From positions 165,334 to 229,333 of the forward strand of contig UQLU01000002.1 in the NCBI GenBank assembly GCA_900542065.1: a stretch of 64,000 bases of DNA, read 5' to 3'. A program made the position numbers and the translations under genes. A model generated the notes under the pieces. It ran no database searches. It saw only the letters and a program-made list of their open reading frames with translations, and had not been told where the DNA came from. Every line of letters begins with the position of its first letter. The stretch's first letter is position 1. Of the stretch, positions 16,521 through 26,332 are shown piece after piece. The DNA is from an uncultured Eggerthella sp. Lineage in GTDB: Bacteria; Actinomycetota; Coriobacteriia; Coriobacteriales; Eggerthellaceae.

Positions 16521-18851
16521 TTAGTTGCCAGAATTGTTGTCGGAATTATCAGTCTGTTCTGAAGCTTGCGCAGGATCCACTAATACATAGCCCTGGCTCG
16601 GTGAAAGAGTGCTGTGCTGCCCCCAAAGCGCAGCTACCAAATTAGTAAACTGTTGACGCGCATCGTCGCCATCAGGAACGCCAGTCATTATGCAAAGAAG
16701 ATAGGCCTTATCCCCATCATAGATAATGCCCGAATCACACAATGCATCTTCGTTTGTACCATGAATCCAGCCTGCTTTATCGTAGACCACGATATTGGAA
16801 CTTGAATCCGCCATATCAGCTGCACTCAAACCTTCAGACTGGCCTGCTGACTGATCCTCTTCCGACTGTCCTTCTGTTGATTGCCCATCTTGGCTACCGT
16901 CTTGATTGTTCTGGTCTGCCGATTGTTGCTCATTGGCCGCATTGCCCTGGTCACCCTGCTGACCATCATTGGAACCTTCTGTGTTGTTGTTCTGATCAGT
17001 TGATTGAGAGTTCTGATCAGTTTGATACAGATAGATTTCGCCACTATCAGTCACCAAAGGAAACGTAGGATCTACTCCTGCGCGCAGCATAGAAACCTCA
17101 GTCTGAGAAAAGAGATCCTGTGCCCACGAAACAATTTCAGAATCTGAATCCGAAGACGTGAAATAAAGATACGTATTCATCCAAAGCTTCGCAGAAATAC
17201 GCGCAGAATAATGCGGGAATGACGTATCGTTTTCTAAGCTTGAATCGATATTCATACTAGAAAGCCAATTCGCAAGCCCAGTTTCGCTATATTCTTCAAA
17301 ATAGGCACGCATACTGTAATAAGAATTGTTATCAGAATAGATAATGGAATTCGTAGAAACTTCATCGACAGTATCGATAGACAAAATTCCTGGCTCAAGC
17401 GATTCTTGACATCCATAAATAAGAACAGGACCCTTAAACGATGAAGCACCATAAACTTCAACATCAGGGTTATAGGCATAGCCACTACCCGTTTCGAGAT
17501 CCATCATTATGAAGCCAACATCGTAATCTTCTTCCAAAAAAGGAGAAAGTGCAGACTGTATCGAATTTTGTCCCTCTTCGGAAAGGGTCGGAACGTAGTT
17601 TTGTCCCTCACCCGCCAAACTAAATCCAGTAATAGTTGCCCCTGAATCGGCAATGGAATCTATTCCTTCTATTGAAGCTTGATAGCTTATATTCATGGGC
17701 TGGACTTCTTGTACTGAAACAGACTCGTCTTGCCCACCAGCAGCACAAGACTGAACCGAAGAAACAACAAATACAAGAAGCGCAATTATAAGAACAAGAA
17801 TAACAACAGGCACAGCATATGCCACAGGAAGTGGCAGTGACGACAGAATCGAAGCGCCTCCCCTGTTACCTCCATAATAGCCTCCCCTAAATCGAGAAGA
17901 AGAGCCTATTCCGAAAGGAAGCGAGAAGCCTCCATTGAAGATTCCTCGGTTATTACCAGAGCGTACATATATATCAGGAGAGGAATGCCTACCGCGTGAT
18001 TCATGACGCTCATCATAACGGCTGCCATATTCACCGTAATCGTCGTGATATGCATGACGGCCACGGCGTTCTCCGCTCGAGTAGCTACCGCCATACCTAT
18101 CTTCGCTGCGATACGCATGACTTCCCGGACGACCTGAACGATGATCCCTACGTGGATAATCATCATAACCAAACTCATAGCGTTCTTCGTTGTCTGCATG
18201 GCGCGCATAATCTAGAGCATGACCATAGCTCTCACGCATCGAAGAAGAGTTTCTGCGACGATACGAAGCGTCTGCTAAAGCAACATGACGCGGCTGACGA
18301 TAACGCGAAGAAGTGGCAGGGTCATTATGTCGGACATAACCAGAAGATTTCTCATCTTCATAAGGACGGCGCATGCCTGCGTGTTCAGAATATCCAAAAC
18401 GATCAGATCGATGAGAACGACTTGTCCGATTTCCTTGCTCTTCGCGAGAAGCTCGCTCACCACGATCTGATTGATGTGGGCGCCCTGAATTACGAGACCT
18501 GCTTGAACGAGACTCTATCCTTTCATCTTGGTAGTCGAAATTTTCATGCTGAGAGCGACTCGCCGCTCGCCTAGCATGATTTCCACCCGCCGCAGAACCC
18601 GAGTCTCCAAAACTCACGTAACGGGACGCGAGAGAAGCAAGCGAGCCAAAAGCAGATTGTGCAGCTTGTTTAAAATTAGATTGGTTGCTCGAATTCGCAT
18701 GCGGATCACGCTCAGAACGCGAACTTTGACGGGAACGTGCACTGCGATCAGAATGTCTTTGTTGTTGATCTTGGGCATCAAGAAAATCATCCCCTTCATA
18801 AGAGGATGATTGATTCGGTCTGCGATTGTATGACGAATTCCGATCAAACAT
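16521..18851 (-). CDS. Membrane-anchored class A beta-lactamase-like serine hydrolase with long disordered N-terminus
   Basis: A 776-residue protein. Residues 1 to about 330 are low complexity, rich in Arg, Ser, Tyr, Asp, Gly and His, and probably disordered in the cytoplasm. One TM helix follows (about 339-366), then an extracytoplasmic domain. This has the three penicilloyl-hydrolase motifs: S470-x-x-K473 (SSFK), S506-D-N, and K692-A-G. A Gln/Asn/Ser/Asp-rich insertion (about 610-680) separates the second and third. That order is typical of the beta-lactamase2/class A superfamily; the deviant KAG and the insertion argue against a classical antibiotic-inactivating enzyme, and a role in cell-wall metabolism is my inference. 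No clear Shine-Dalgarno precedes the ATG at 18851. Confidence 0.78.
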   Translation of the reverse strand: MFDRNSSYNRRPNQSSSYEGDDFLDAQDQQQRHSDRSARSRQSSRSERDPHANSSNQSNFKQAAQSAFGSLASLASRYVSFGDSGSAAGGNHARRAASRSQHENFDYQDERIESRSSRSRNSGRPHQSDRGERASREEQGNRTSRSHRSDRFGYSEHAGMRRPYEDEKSSGYVRHNDPATSSRYRQPRHVALADASYRRRNSSSMRESYGHALDYARHADNEERYEFGYDDYPRRDHRSGRPGSHAYRSEDRYGGSYSSGERRGRHAYHDDYGEYGSRYDERHESRGRHSSPDIYVRSGNNRGIFNGGFSLPFGIGSSSRFRGGYYGGNRGGASILSSLPLPVAYAVPVVILVLIIALLVFVVSSVQSCAAGGQDESVSVQEVQPMNISYQASIEGIDSIADSGATITGFSLAGEGQNYVPTLSEEGQNSIQSALSPFLEEDYDVGFIMMDLETGSGYAYNPDVEVYGASSFKGPVLIYGCQESLEPGILSIDTVDEVSTNSIIYSDNNSYYSMRAYFEEYSETGLANWLSSMNIDSSLENDTSFPHYSARISAKLWMNTYLYFTSSDSDSEIVSWAQDLFSQTEVSMLRAGVDPTFPLVTDSGEIYLYQTDQNSQSTDQNNNTEGSNDGQQGDQGNAANEQQSADQNNQDGSQDGQSTEGQSEEDQSAGQSEGLSAADMADSSSNIVVYDKAGWIHGTNEDALCDSGIIYDGDKAYLLCIMTGVPDGDDARQQFTNLVAALWGQHSTLSPSQGYVLVDPAQASEQTDNSDNNSGN

Positions 18852-18982
18852 GTAGTAATGGTATCAGTTTGTTTTTGACATTTACCTTTTTCGGACAAAT
18901 TTCGGTTAACTATCCGCAATTTCTTTATACGTTTCTCTACATTTTATATGTTTTTGTTGAACTATTACGAAACGGTACCAAA

Positions 18983-19009
18983 TTAGCACTCTCGACACTA
19001 GAGTGCTAA
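18983..19009. promoter_or_regulatory. CIRCE operator (HrcA binding site)
   Basis: Perfect TTAGCACTC - 9 bp - GAGTGCTAA. CIRCE is the established operator of the heat-shock repressor HrcA. It lies 158 bp upstream of the hsp20 start. A TTGAAC hexamer just upstream (near 18956) could be a -35 box with the -10 overlapping the left arm. Confidence 0.96.
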
Positions 19010-19040
19010 AACCGCAGTACTATAGCAATTGAACAAAGGA

Positions 19041-19157
19041 TCGCGATGAGCAATGGTCCTTCGGGAAAGGTTTTCTGAGCCTCTATTGATTCCCTCTTTG
19101 GATGGGATACCAAAAGACCAAAAGGAACATTGATTCATCGCAAACACTAGAAAGAGG
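19041..19157 (+). promoter_or_regulatory. Structured hsp20 leader with anti-Shine-Dalgarno pairing
   Basis: The 5' leader can form a long imperfect stem: 19043-19049 with 19135-19141, 19051-19055 with 19128-19132, 19057-19061 with 19122-19126. Inside the loop, CCTCTTT at 19093-19099 is perfectly complementary to AAAGAGG at 19151-19157, the hsp20 ribosome-binding site. The two pairings are alternatives or a pseudoknot. This is the architecture expected of a translational thermosensor, which is my inference. Confidence 0.45.
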
Positions 19158-19166
19158 ATGATAATC

Positions 19167-19598
19167 ATGTTGGCACGTAGAAACTTCTTTAATGACTTTT
19201 TGAGTGATCCATTTGACTTTGGCTTCTTTAACGACACTACGCCAAAGACCACTACCGCTTCACTCATGAAGACCGACATAAAAGAAACCCCTCAAGCTTA
19301 CGAGCTTGATATCGATTTGCCTGGCTTCAAGAAAGAAAACGTAGAGATTGCTCTTGATGAAGGTTATCTGACCATCAATGCTCACACCGAGCAGAAGACC
19401 GAAGACAAAGACGAAAACGGATCATACTTGCGCAAGGAGCGTTTCGTAGGTTCTTGCCGTCGTAGCTTCTATGTCGGCGATGATATTTCCGAAGAGGATA
19501 TTTCCGCTAAATTTGATAACGGCATTTTGAAAATTAATGTTCCCAAGAAGGAATTGCCAAAGCCTGAGGATCGCAAGCGTTTGATTTCTATCGACTAG
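19167..19598 (+). CDS. Hsp20 / alpha-crystallin family small heat-shock protein
   Basis: ATP-independent holdase chaperone, 143 residues. The alpha-crystallin domain (about residues 30-130) shows ELDIDLPGFKKENVEIALDEGYLTI and the closing GILKINVPKKE. The ATG at 19167 is preferred: AGAGG is 9 nt upstream, whereas an in-frame ATG at 19158 directly abuts that site. CIRCE upstream indicates HrcA repression. A 12-bp terminator hairpin follows, so it is monocistronic. Confidence 0.95.
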   Translation: MLARRNFFNDFLSDPFDFGFFNDTTPKTTTASLMKTDIKETPQAYELDIDLPGFKKENVEIALDEGYLTINAHTEQKTEDKDENGSYLRKERFVGSCRRSFYVGDDISEEDISAKFDNGILKINVPKKELPKPEDRKRLISID

Positions 19599-19674
19599 AA
19601 CATCGAATACCCTTTCTCATTTTATCCTCCTGCGCATATCATATTGAATTTCCGTTATTTTGCGCATCCTCTAG

Positions 19675-19712
19675 CAACAAGCCCGCCCCTGCGGGCTTGT
19701 TGTGTGTTTAAT
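19675..19712 (+). terminator. Rho-independent terminator of hsp20
   Basis: 12-bp perfect stem CAACAAGCCCGC / GCGGGCTTGTTG with a CCCT loop, followed by TGTGTTTAAT. It lies 77 nt past the hsp20 stop. Confidence 0.85.
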
Positions 19713-19807
19713 CATTTGCCGCTCATCTGCCTCTTTAATGAAGGTAGTTTTCTCTTATACTCATATTTACTATTGATGCAGAAATGCAGCCACGAGGGAG
19801 CGTCACT

Positions 19808-20509
19808 ATGTCATACATCCAATTCAACAACGTAGTGAAATGTTATGGATCAGGGGCAACCGAAATCCGCGCGCTCGATGGCGCATCATTTACGGTCGAA
19901 CAAGGTGAACTCGCCATTATCCTAGGTGCTTCAGGCGCTGGTAAAACAACGGCGCTCAACATTTTAGGCGGGATGGATAGCGCCACTTCAGGCGAAGTTA
20001 TAGTAGACAGCAAAGACATTGCTCAATGCAGCGAATCACAACTGGTGGAATATCGCCGTTCTGCCGTTGGCTTTGTTTTCCAGTTTTACAATTTAGTTCC
20101 CACATTAACCGCAAAAGAAAACGTAGAACTCGCTTCGCAAATTTGTCCCGATTCGCTTGATGCTACTGAAACCCTCATCCAAGTAGGTCTAGGCGAACGT
20201 TTGAACAATTTTCCCACACAGCTTTCAGGTGGCGAACAGCAACGTGTTGCTATTGCACGTGCGCTTGCCAAAAACCCCAAGTTGCTTTTATGCGACGAGC
20301 CCACAGGCGCACTAGACTACAAAACAGGCAAACAAATTTTGCAACTGTTACAAGATATGTGCCGCACAAGTGGCATGACTACCCTCATCATCACCCACAA
20401 CGCCGCGCTTGCCCCCATGGCAGATCGCGTTATTCGCGTAAACAGCGGGCGCGTCACCTCAACCGAAATAAACAAGCACCCTGTGCCTATCGCAGAAATC
20501 GAATGGTAA
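19808..20509 (+). CDS. MacB/LolD-type ABC transporter ATP-binding protein
   Basis: A 233-residue nucleotide-binding subunit. Walker A is GASGAGKTT, the signature LSGGEQQR and Walker B LLLCDEPTGALD, with the FQFYNLVPTLTAKENVEL region typical of the LolD/FtsE/MacB branch that pairs with FtsX-like permeases. I chose the ATG at 19808 because GAGGGAG lies about 7 nt upstream; a frame 24 nt longer has no ribosome site. Its natural partner is the FtsX-type gene starting 30 nt downstream, which carries an in-frame stop, so the transporter may not be assembled. Confidence 0.9.
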   Translation: MSYIQFNNVVKCYGSGATEIRALDGASFTVEQGELAIILGASGAGKTTALNILGGMDSATSGEVIVDSKDIAQCSESQLVEYRRSAVGFVFQFYNLVPTLTAKENVELASQICPDSLDATETLIQVGLGERLNNFPTQLSGGEQQRVAIARALAKNPKLLLCDEPTGALDYKTGKQILQLLQDMCRTSGMTTLIITHNAALAPMADRVIRVNSGRVTSTEINKHPVPIAEIEW

Positions 20510-20539
20510 ATCAAGAGGAACTGTTACAGGTAGGCATGC

Positions 20540-23500
20540 ATGGCAAACGCGTTTAGAAAAGACATTTGGCGAACCATTATCCAAAGCCGCAAACGCTTTA
20601 TTTCTATCTTAGTCATTTGTGTACTCGGCGTAACAATGGTTACGGGGCTTCGCGCCTCCTGCTTTGATCTGCGCAACTCAGCCGATTCTTTTTTCGATAC
20701 CCAAGGACTCTATGACATTTCTATTCAGTCTACCCTTGGTTTAACTACCGATGACGTTTCTGAAATTACCTAAATTGAAGGGGTAGAAAAAGCAGAGGGC
20801 ACCTGGGAAGAAAGCACTTATACCGACACTGGTTCTCAGCGCTTAAGCGTAGGGATAAAAGCCCTCAGCGCTGATGGAATCAATGCTCCCTACCTTGTTT
20901 CGGGCGAATTACCCACAACAGAAACAGAGGTAGCCGTCACGCAAAACTACTTAAACGACACGGGTGCCTCTATCGGAGACACCGTAACACTTGAAGATAA
21001 TGGTGACAATGCTATTTTCAAGCGCTGTGAATACACTATTACGGGAGCAGTCATTGACCCAACAGAATTAACTAATCCAACAGGACCTATCGCAATTCGT
21101 GCAAGCGCTTCTCCTGATTGCTGCTTTTTCGTAACGCAAGATGCCGTTGATCCTGACGTGTCAGACACCTTTACCGCTCTCTACATCAAAGCTGCCAACG
21201 TAGAAAACCTTTCATGCTATTCAGATGATTATGACTCTGTCATAGAAATGTTAACTGATCGAATTGAAGCTATACGATCAGAGCGCGAACAGGCGCGTAC
21301 CGACGAAATAAAGCAAGACGCCTATGACACCATTGACGAACAAGAATCTGAAGCAGAAAAGGGCTTTGCCGATGCGGAAGAGAAGCTAGCTGATGCCCAA
21401 GCGCAAATTGATTCTGGATGGGCAGATATCAATTCCAACAAATGGCAACTTGAAGATGGCAAACAGCAACTTGAAGACGGAGAAGCTGAACTCAAATCCC
21501 AAGCAAAACAGCTTGCTGACGGACGTGCTCAAATCGAAGATGGCCTTGATCAGATAGCCGATGGAAAAGCGCAACTAGAAGCAAGTATTGAGACAGGTCG
21601 CGCCCAAATTAATGCTGAAGTCGATGCAAAAATCGCAGAAATAAACAGCGCCTTCGGTAATCCAACGGATCCTGAAATTCAGCTTACTCCTGAACAGTAT
21701 GCCCAATACACTGCCGCTTTAGAGCAAGCTGAACAGGGTCGCCAGGATGCACTCAGTGCCTTCGAAACCGAGATTGCCAATCAAAAAGCCGACCTTGCCG
21801 CCACTGAAGAAGAGCTTACTGCTCAGCTAGACCAAATCAAAGAAGGCGAAGCCGCCCTAGAAGCTGGTCGCCAGCAATTAGAAGTCAGCAAGCAAGAAAT
21901 AGCCTCAGGCGAGCAGCAGATTGAAGAAGGCGAAGCTGAGCTTCGTTCAGGACAAAAAGAACTTGATTCTCAACACCAAGAATACGAGACCACCAAAGCT
22001 GATGCTCTTCAAGAAATTGCCGATGCACGCGCTGAGGTAGACGACATTGAAGCAGCTCAGTGGTATGTACAAACACGCGATTCTAACGCAGGATACACCA
22101 GCGTCGAAAGCGACGCTTCTTCTATTGAAGCAATTGGCTTGGTATTTCCTGTCGTGTTCATCATTGTTGCAGTTTTAATTGCTCTGACCACCATCACTCG
22201 TATGGTTGAAGAAGAACGGAGCCTTATCGGCACTTACAAATCCCTTGGGTATAGCCGCCATACCATTCTGATGAAGTACCTTATATATGCTCTTGGCGCA
22301 TCCCTCATTGGTGGAATACTTGGCGGAATTTGCGGGTTCATCATATTCCCCACCTTCTTATTCTCGGTAGTCTTTGAAGCAATGTATCAAATTCCTCATT
22401 ATCGGTATTCCTTTGATGCGCTCTACGGAATAGGTAGCGTCTTGTTCTTTATTGTTGGCATTGCAGGAGCCGCCATTCTTGCCTGCCGATCCGAGCTTAA
22501 GCAAACACCCGCGGCCCTCATGCGTCCAAAAGCGCCTAAAGCAGGTTCCCGTATTTTCTTAGAGCGTATTACTCCTCTTTGGAAGCGCATGTCTTTCTTG
22601 AATAAGGTTACTGCTCGCAATATATTCCGCTATAAAAAGCGTTTCCTTATGACCATTTTTGGCATCATGGGCTGCATGGCACTTCTGGTATGCGGATTCG
22701 CCATTCGAGATTCAGTACACGCCCTTTCCGATATGCAATACAACGACATTAATCGCTACGACGTATTGGCGGTCGTTAATCAAGATGATTTTGATTCGTC
22801 ATTTGACACGCTCGAAGCAGATTCCCGTATTTCTTCTATACAGCCCCTTGGTGTTGATAGCGTTACGGTAAGCGCTGCAAACGAAACGAAAGAAAGCCTT
22901 CAGCTTTTCATAGTGCCTGACGGCGCTCCTCTTTCTGACTTTATAAACACCCGCACTTCAGCTAATAGTCCTTGTGAGCTTACCAGTGAAGGAATACTTC
23001 TTACGCGCAATGCTTCTGAGTTACTTAACGTCAGCGATGGCGGTGAGGTTCATATAGAAACAAGCAACCTGAAACAGGCCGATGTTCCTGTGCAGTACGT
23101 CATCGACAATTATTTAGGCAATACTGCCTACATTTCTGAAAGTACCTACGAAGAGTACTTCGACACCCCCGCTGAAATGAATGGTTTCTTCATTAACCTG
23201 ACAAGCTCTGATGTCGCCGAACAAGAATCTTTCGCTGATGATCTTGCCAACAACGAAACATTCATGACCGTCACGAGCACGCAGAAAATGAATGAGGATT
23301 TCTCTCAGTCCTTCGCGCTCATTAATACCGTGGTTTACGTCATCATCGTATTGGCAGCAGCGTTAGCCTTTGTGGTACTTTTTACCCTTTCTACGACAAA
23401 TATCTCTGAGCGCATCCGCGAACTTGCCACTATTAAGGTGCTCGGATTCCGCAAACGCGAAGTAAATCACTACGTCAATAAAGAAACTATCCTGCTTACA

Positions 23501-23722
23501 GCACTCGGTATGATCTGTGGTATTCCCCTTGGATACGCATTTAGCCAATCGCTTACCTATGTACTGAAAATGCCTTCGATCTATTTCGCTGTTACCATTG
23601 AGCCAATTAGCTACGTATTCGCTTGTGCTTTAACTCTCTTCTTCGCCTGGCTGGTAGCGCTACTTTCTAACCGTGCACTTGCGAAAATCGACATGATCGA
23701 AGCGCTAAAGAGCGTCGAATAA
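20540..23722 (+). pseudogene. FtsX/MacB-like ABC permease interrupted by one in-frame TAA
   Basis: One frame runs from the ATG at 20540 to the stop at 23722 (1061 codon positions), interrupted only by TAA at 20771-20773, codon 78. No frameshift is needed; the frame is open on both sides and the protein reads smoothly across (VSEIT * IEGVEKAEG). The first part holds TM1 and the start of the extracytoplasmic domain. After the stop come the rest of that domain, a long coiled coil of QLEDGEAELKSQ-like repeats (about residues 270-500), and FtsX domains with several TM helices including the C-terminal FtsX unit (about 930-1060). A GTG at 21158 could reopen translation but has no ribosome site and would lose TM1. 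One base change (CAA, GAA or AAA to TAA) explains it. Confidence 0.82.
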
Positions 23723-24026
23723 CCATGTTTGCGAGCACTCATATAGCGTTCATATAAGTAAACTCCACACACGCACAAGCCAACAAAAATACGTAAATAA
23801 AGCAGTGCGGAAATCGCGCAAATAATCCCAGATATGGAGGCTGTTTGTACACACATTCCCTCCATATCTTGCCCCTGCTCTTTGTATAGAATTCTTTCTG
23901 AACTTATGTTTTGTAACGGTTTGACTACTTTTTTGCTAAATAAAACCAGTTTTGCAAACCACTAAAACCAAGCAATCTATAAGTTTCGCAACACAGCACT
24001 ATTGAGATACAGGGAGAACTAGTTCG
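23723..24026. other. Intergenic region
   Basis: 304 bases with no supported reading frame. It should hold the promoter of the glycosyltransferase gene; a TTGACT hexamer at about 23922 is a candidate -35 box but I see no convincing -10 at the right distance. No clear terminator follows the FtsX frame. Confidence 0.4.
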
Positions 24027-25088
24027 TTGTCGCGCACTCCATCAATAAGCATTATCATTCCAGTTTTCAATGAGAAAGCGTTATTGGGTCGTGCCGTATC
24101 CTCTGTCCTGAATCAAACCTTCAGAAGCTTTGAGCTCCTTCTGGTTGACGACGGAAGCACCGATGGAAGCAGAGAGCTTTGTGATCGTTTCGCAGATGAC
24201 GACATGCGTATTCGCGTTATCCATCAAGATCACCAGGGTAAAGCAAGCGCCCGAAACGCCGCCCTTGCAGTTGCACGTGGTACTTATCTCTACTTCATGG
24301 ATGGCGATGATTGGTGCGACAGAAATATGCTGGGCGCTATGTTTGAAACCGCTTCGCGCAACGATTTAGATTTGCTCGTGACAGGCTTCACCATTGACAC
24401 CCATTACGACAACGAAGGGCATTATTACCGCGAACTTCGAAAAGCCCCTAACAAGGTTTTTTCTTCTCGCGACGAATTCCGAAACGAAGCATATAAGCTT
24501 TTCGACGCGCAGCTTCTTTATGCGCCCTGGAATAAGCTATATCGCCACAGCTATATAGCCAAACACAGCTTGCGCTTCCCCGATGCTTCTCGCGATGACC
24601 TGCCTTTCAACTTAGCGGTAATGCGCGAAGTAGAACGTGTCGGCTGTATGGATGGGTCCTTCTATCATTTCTTGCGCAAAAAAGGTGCAAAGCAGCTTGA
24701 ATACTGCACGGACCTCTACGCAAGACGCGAAGAAGAGCATCAGAAAATGAAGGAGCTTTTCGAATACTGGGGAGTTTCCACTCCTGCAGTGCAAGAGTTC
24801 TTGGCGCGACGCTATGCCGAACGTTTAGTGGGATGCATTGAAAACATCACAAGCTGCAATTGCACGCTTTCACCCGAAGAGAAAAAAGCAGCAATTCGCG
24901 AAATGATTTCTACTCCTCAAGCACGAGAAGCGCTGAAATTAGCAAAGCCACGCACAAAACTAATGAGCTTAATACTGTGCCCTTTGCGCATGGGCAATGT
25001 GGGCTTAACAATGATGCAAAGCTCCTTTATTTCTTGGGTGCGCCAGAACAACACTAATCTGTTCGCGCGATTAAAGGCAAACCGCTAG
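24027..25088 (+). CDS. GT2 family glycosyltransferase
   Basis: A 353-residue GT-A glycosyltransferase that uses a nucleotide sugar to extend a glycan, probably of the cell surface. The N-terminal domain shows SIIIPVFNE (residues 7-15), LLVDDGSTDGS near 36-46 and the DxD-type motif YFMDGDDWCD near 90-99. The C-terminal 130 residues are helical and basic, with no TM segment I would insist on. The start is TTG, with GGGAG 10 nt upstream; no nearer ATG keeps the SIIIPVFNE strand. It is a single gene without a surrounding glycan cluster. Confidence 0.88.
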   Translation: MSRTPSISIIIPVFNEKALLGRAVSSVLNQTFRSFELLLVDDGSTDGSRELCDRFADDDMRIRVIHQDHQGKASARNAALAVARGTYLYFMDGDDWCDRNMLGAMFETASRNDLDLLVTGFTIDTHYDNEGHYYRELRKAPNKVFSSRDEFRNEAYKLFDAQLLYAPWNKLYRHSYIAKHSLRFPDASRDDLPFNLAVMREVERVGCMDGSFYHFLRKKGAKQLEYCTDLYARREEEHQKMKELFEYWGVSTPAVQEFLARRYAERLVGCIENITSCNCTLSPEEKKAAIREMISTPQAREALKLAKPRTKLMSLILCPLRMGNVGLTMMQSSFISWVRQNNTNLFARLKANR

Positions 25089-25202
25089 AAAAACTAACCT
25101 CAAGTTCAAAGTTCGCCTATCAGGCTCAGTTTCAGTCCATGTTTTCATACCCATAAATTCGGGCTTAACCCACACTAACTGTAGCTGAGATTTGCCTGAG
25201 AG

Positions 25203-25916
25203 CTACTTCAGCAATAACACTATCGCTACCACGATAAGCAGGATATAGCTTGCTTTAATGAACTGCTCTTGACTAAAGCGCTTTTGAATACGTCCGCCTA
25301 GCCAGGTAGCAAGAATAAGCAGAGGAATGCATACCAACAGAACGAGCCAACCATCGCCCGACAAATCCCCTTGGATGATGCCATATGCTCCATATGTTCC
25401 GTTCAAGATAGTCCACACCGTTGTGGTAGTAGCACGAAACTCTTCTTTTGTCTTGAGTTTCTGTAAGGCATAAATCGCTAAGAATGATCCACCTGAAACA
25501 AACATGCCTTGAATAATGCCCGCAATAGCAACAATGATAATCAACATCCACTCAGGCAACAGTTTATTTTCTTTATTGAAAAACAGACCACGAGCTGCAA
25601 TAACTAAAATGGCAACGCCATAGATTTTCTGAAGGAAATCAAGCGGCGCAATAGTGTTAATCCATGCACCAACGCACATAAAAACCAACATGATTGAGCA
25701 CATTTTCAGCACTTCTCGCCAAACAATATGCTTAAAGCTTGTAGCCGCAATCATAATGCTTGCCAACAGGCCTGTACAGTTCAAAACAGCAATAGAGGTT
25801 TCATGCCCAATAGTAGACATGCCTACAGGCATCGCGAAAATATTACCCGCAAACCCAGTAATACCATTAATAAGATAGGCAAAGAAGAAAGCTCCCCAGA
25901 ATAGATACTTCTCCAT
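25203..25916 (-). CDS. TSUP (TauE/SafE) family membrane transporter
   Basis: A 237-residue membrane protein with 7-8 hydrophobic segments, typical of the sulfite exporter TauE/SafE (DUF81) family, which moves organosulfur compounds or other small anions. The start LFWGAFFFAYLINGITGFAGNIFAMPVG shows the usual GxxGFGG-like first-repeat turn and IAGIIQGMFVSGGSFLAIYALQKLKT the second-repeat equivalent. GAGGGG lies about 4 nt before the ATG. It stands alone. The substrate is unknown. Confidence 0.8.
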   Translation of the reverse strand: MEKYLFWGAFFFAYLINGITGFAGNIFAMPVGMSTIGHETSIAVLNCTGLLASIMIAATSFKHIVWREVLKMCSIMLVFMCVGAWINTIAPLDFLQKIYGVAILVIAARGLFFNKENKLLPEWMLIIIVAIAGIIQGMFVSGGSFLAIYALQKLKTKEEFRATTTTVWTILNGTYGAYGIIQGDLSGDGWLVLLVCIPLLILATWLGGRIQKRFSQEQFIKASYILLIVVAIVLLLK

Positions 25917-26332
25917 GCTGCCCCTCTACTTTCCCTAAATCGATTACTGCATAGGCATGTCATTTTTGTCACATGCTTTTACAACGCTTGTGTATGCTAC
26001 TCCATTTTTCACTAAGAAACTGAGAAAAAATTCTTGTTAACACAAGCGTCATTCCTCGTTATTTTCACCCCTCTTTGCAAGCTTTGTTTTCACCTGCGAT
26101 TTCATCTTTATTCGCGGATTTTAGCCTCGCACATCAACCTTCTAATAGTTTAGAAATTAACGTTCTATTACCTTTGGATAAACATCCTGTTAACGCTAGA
26201 TGCCTTTCGCGCATGTTTTTCAGTGGTACGCTACACTTACAAGAAAACTTTTATGGCAAAACGGCGCACGTGCACTAGAGCAATTCTTACGCGAAGCACT
26301 TATCGCTAGCTACGTATATAGAAGGATTATCC
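25917..26332. other. Divergent intergenic region between TSUP gene and murB
   Basis: 416 bases. Short frames exist but none has a ribosome site. A small hairpin CTTGTTAACACAAG is near 26032-26045. It must include promoters for the TSUP gene (minus) and murB (plus); I see no other feature. Confidence 0.4.
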
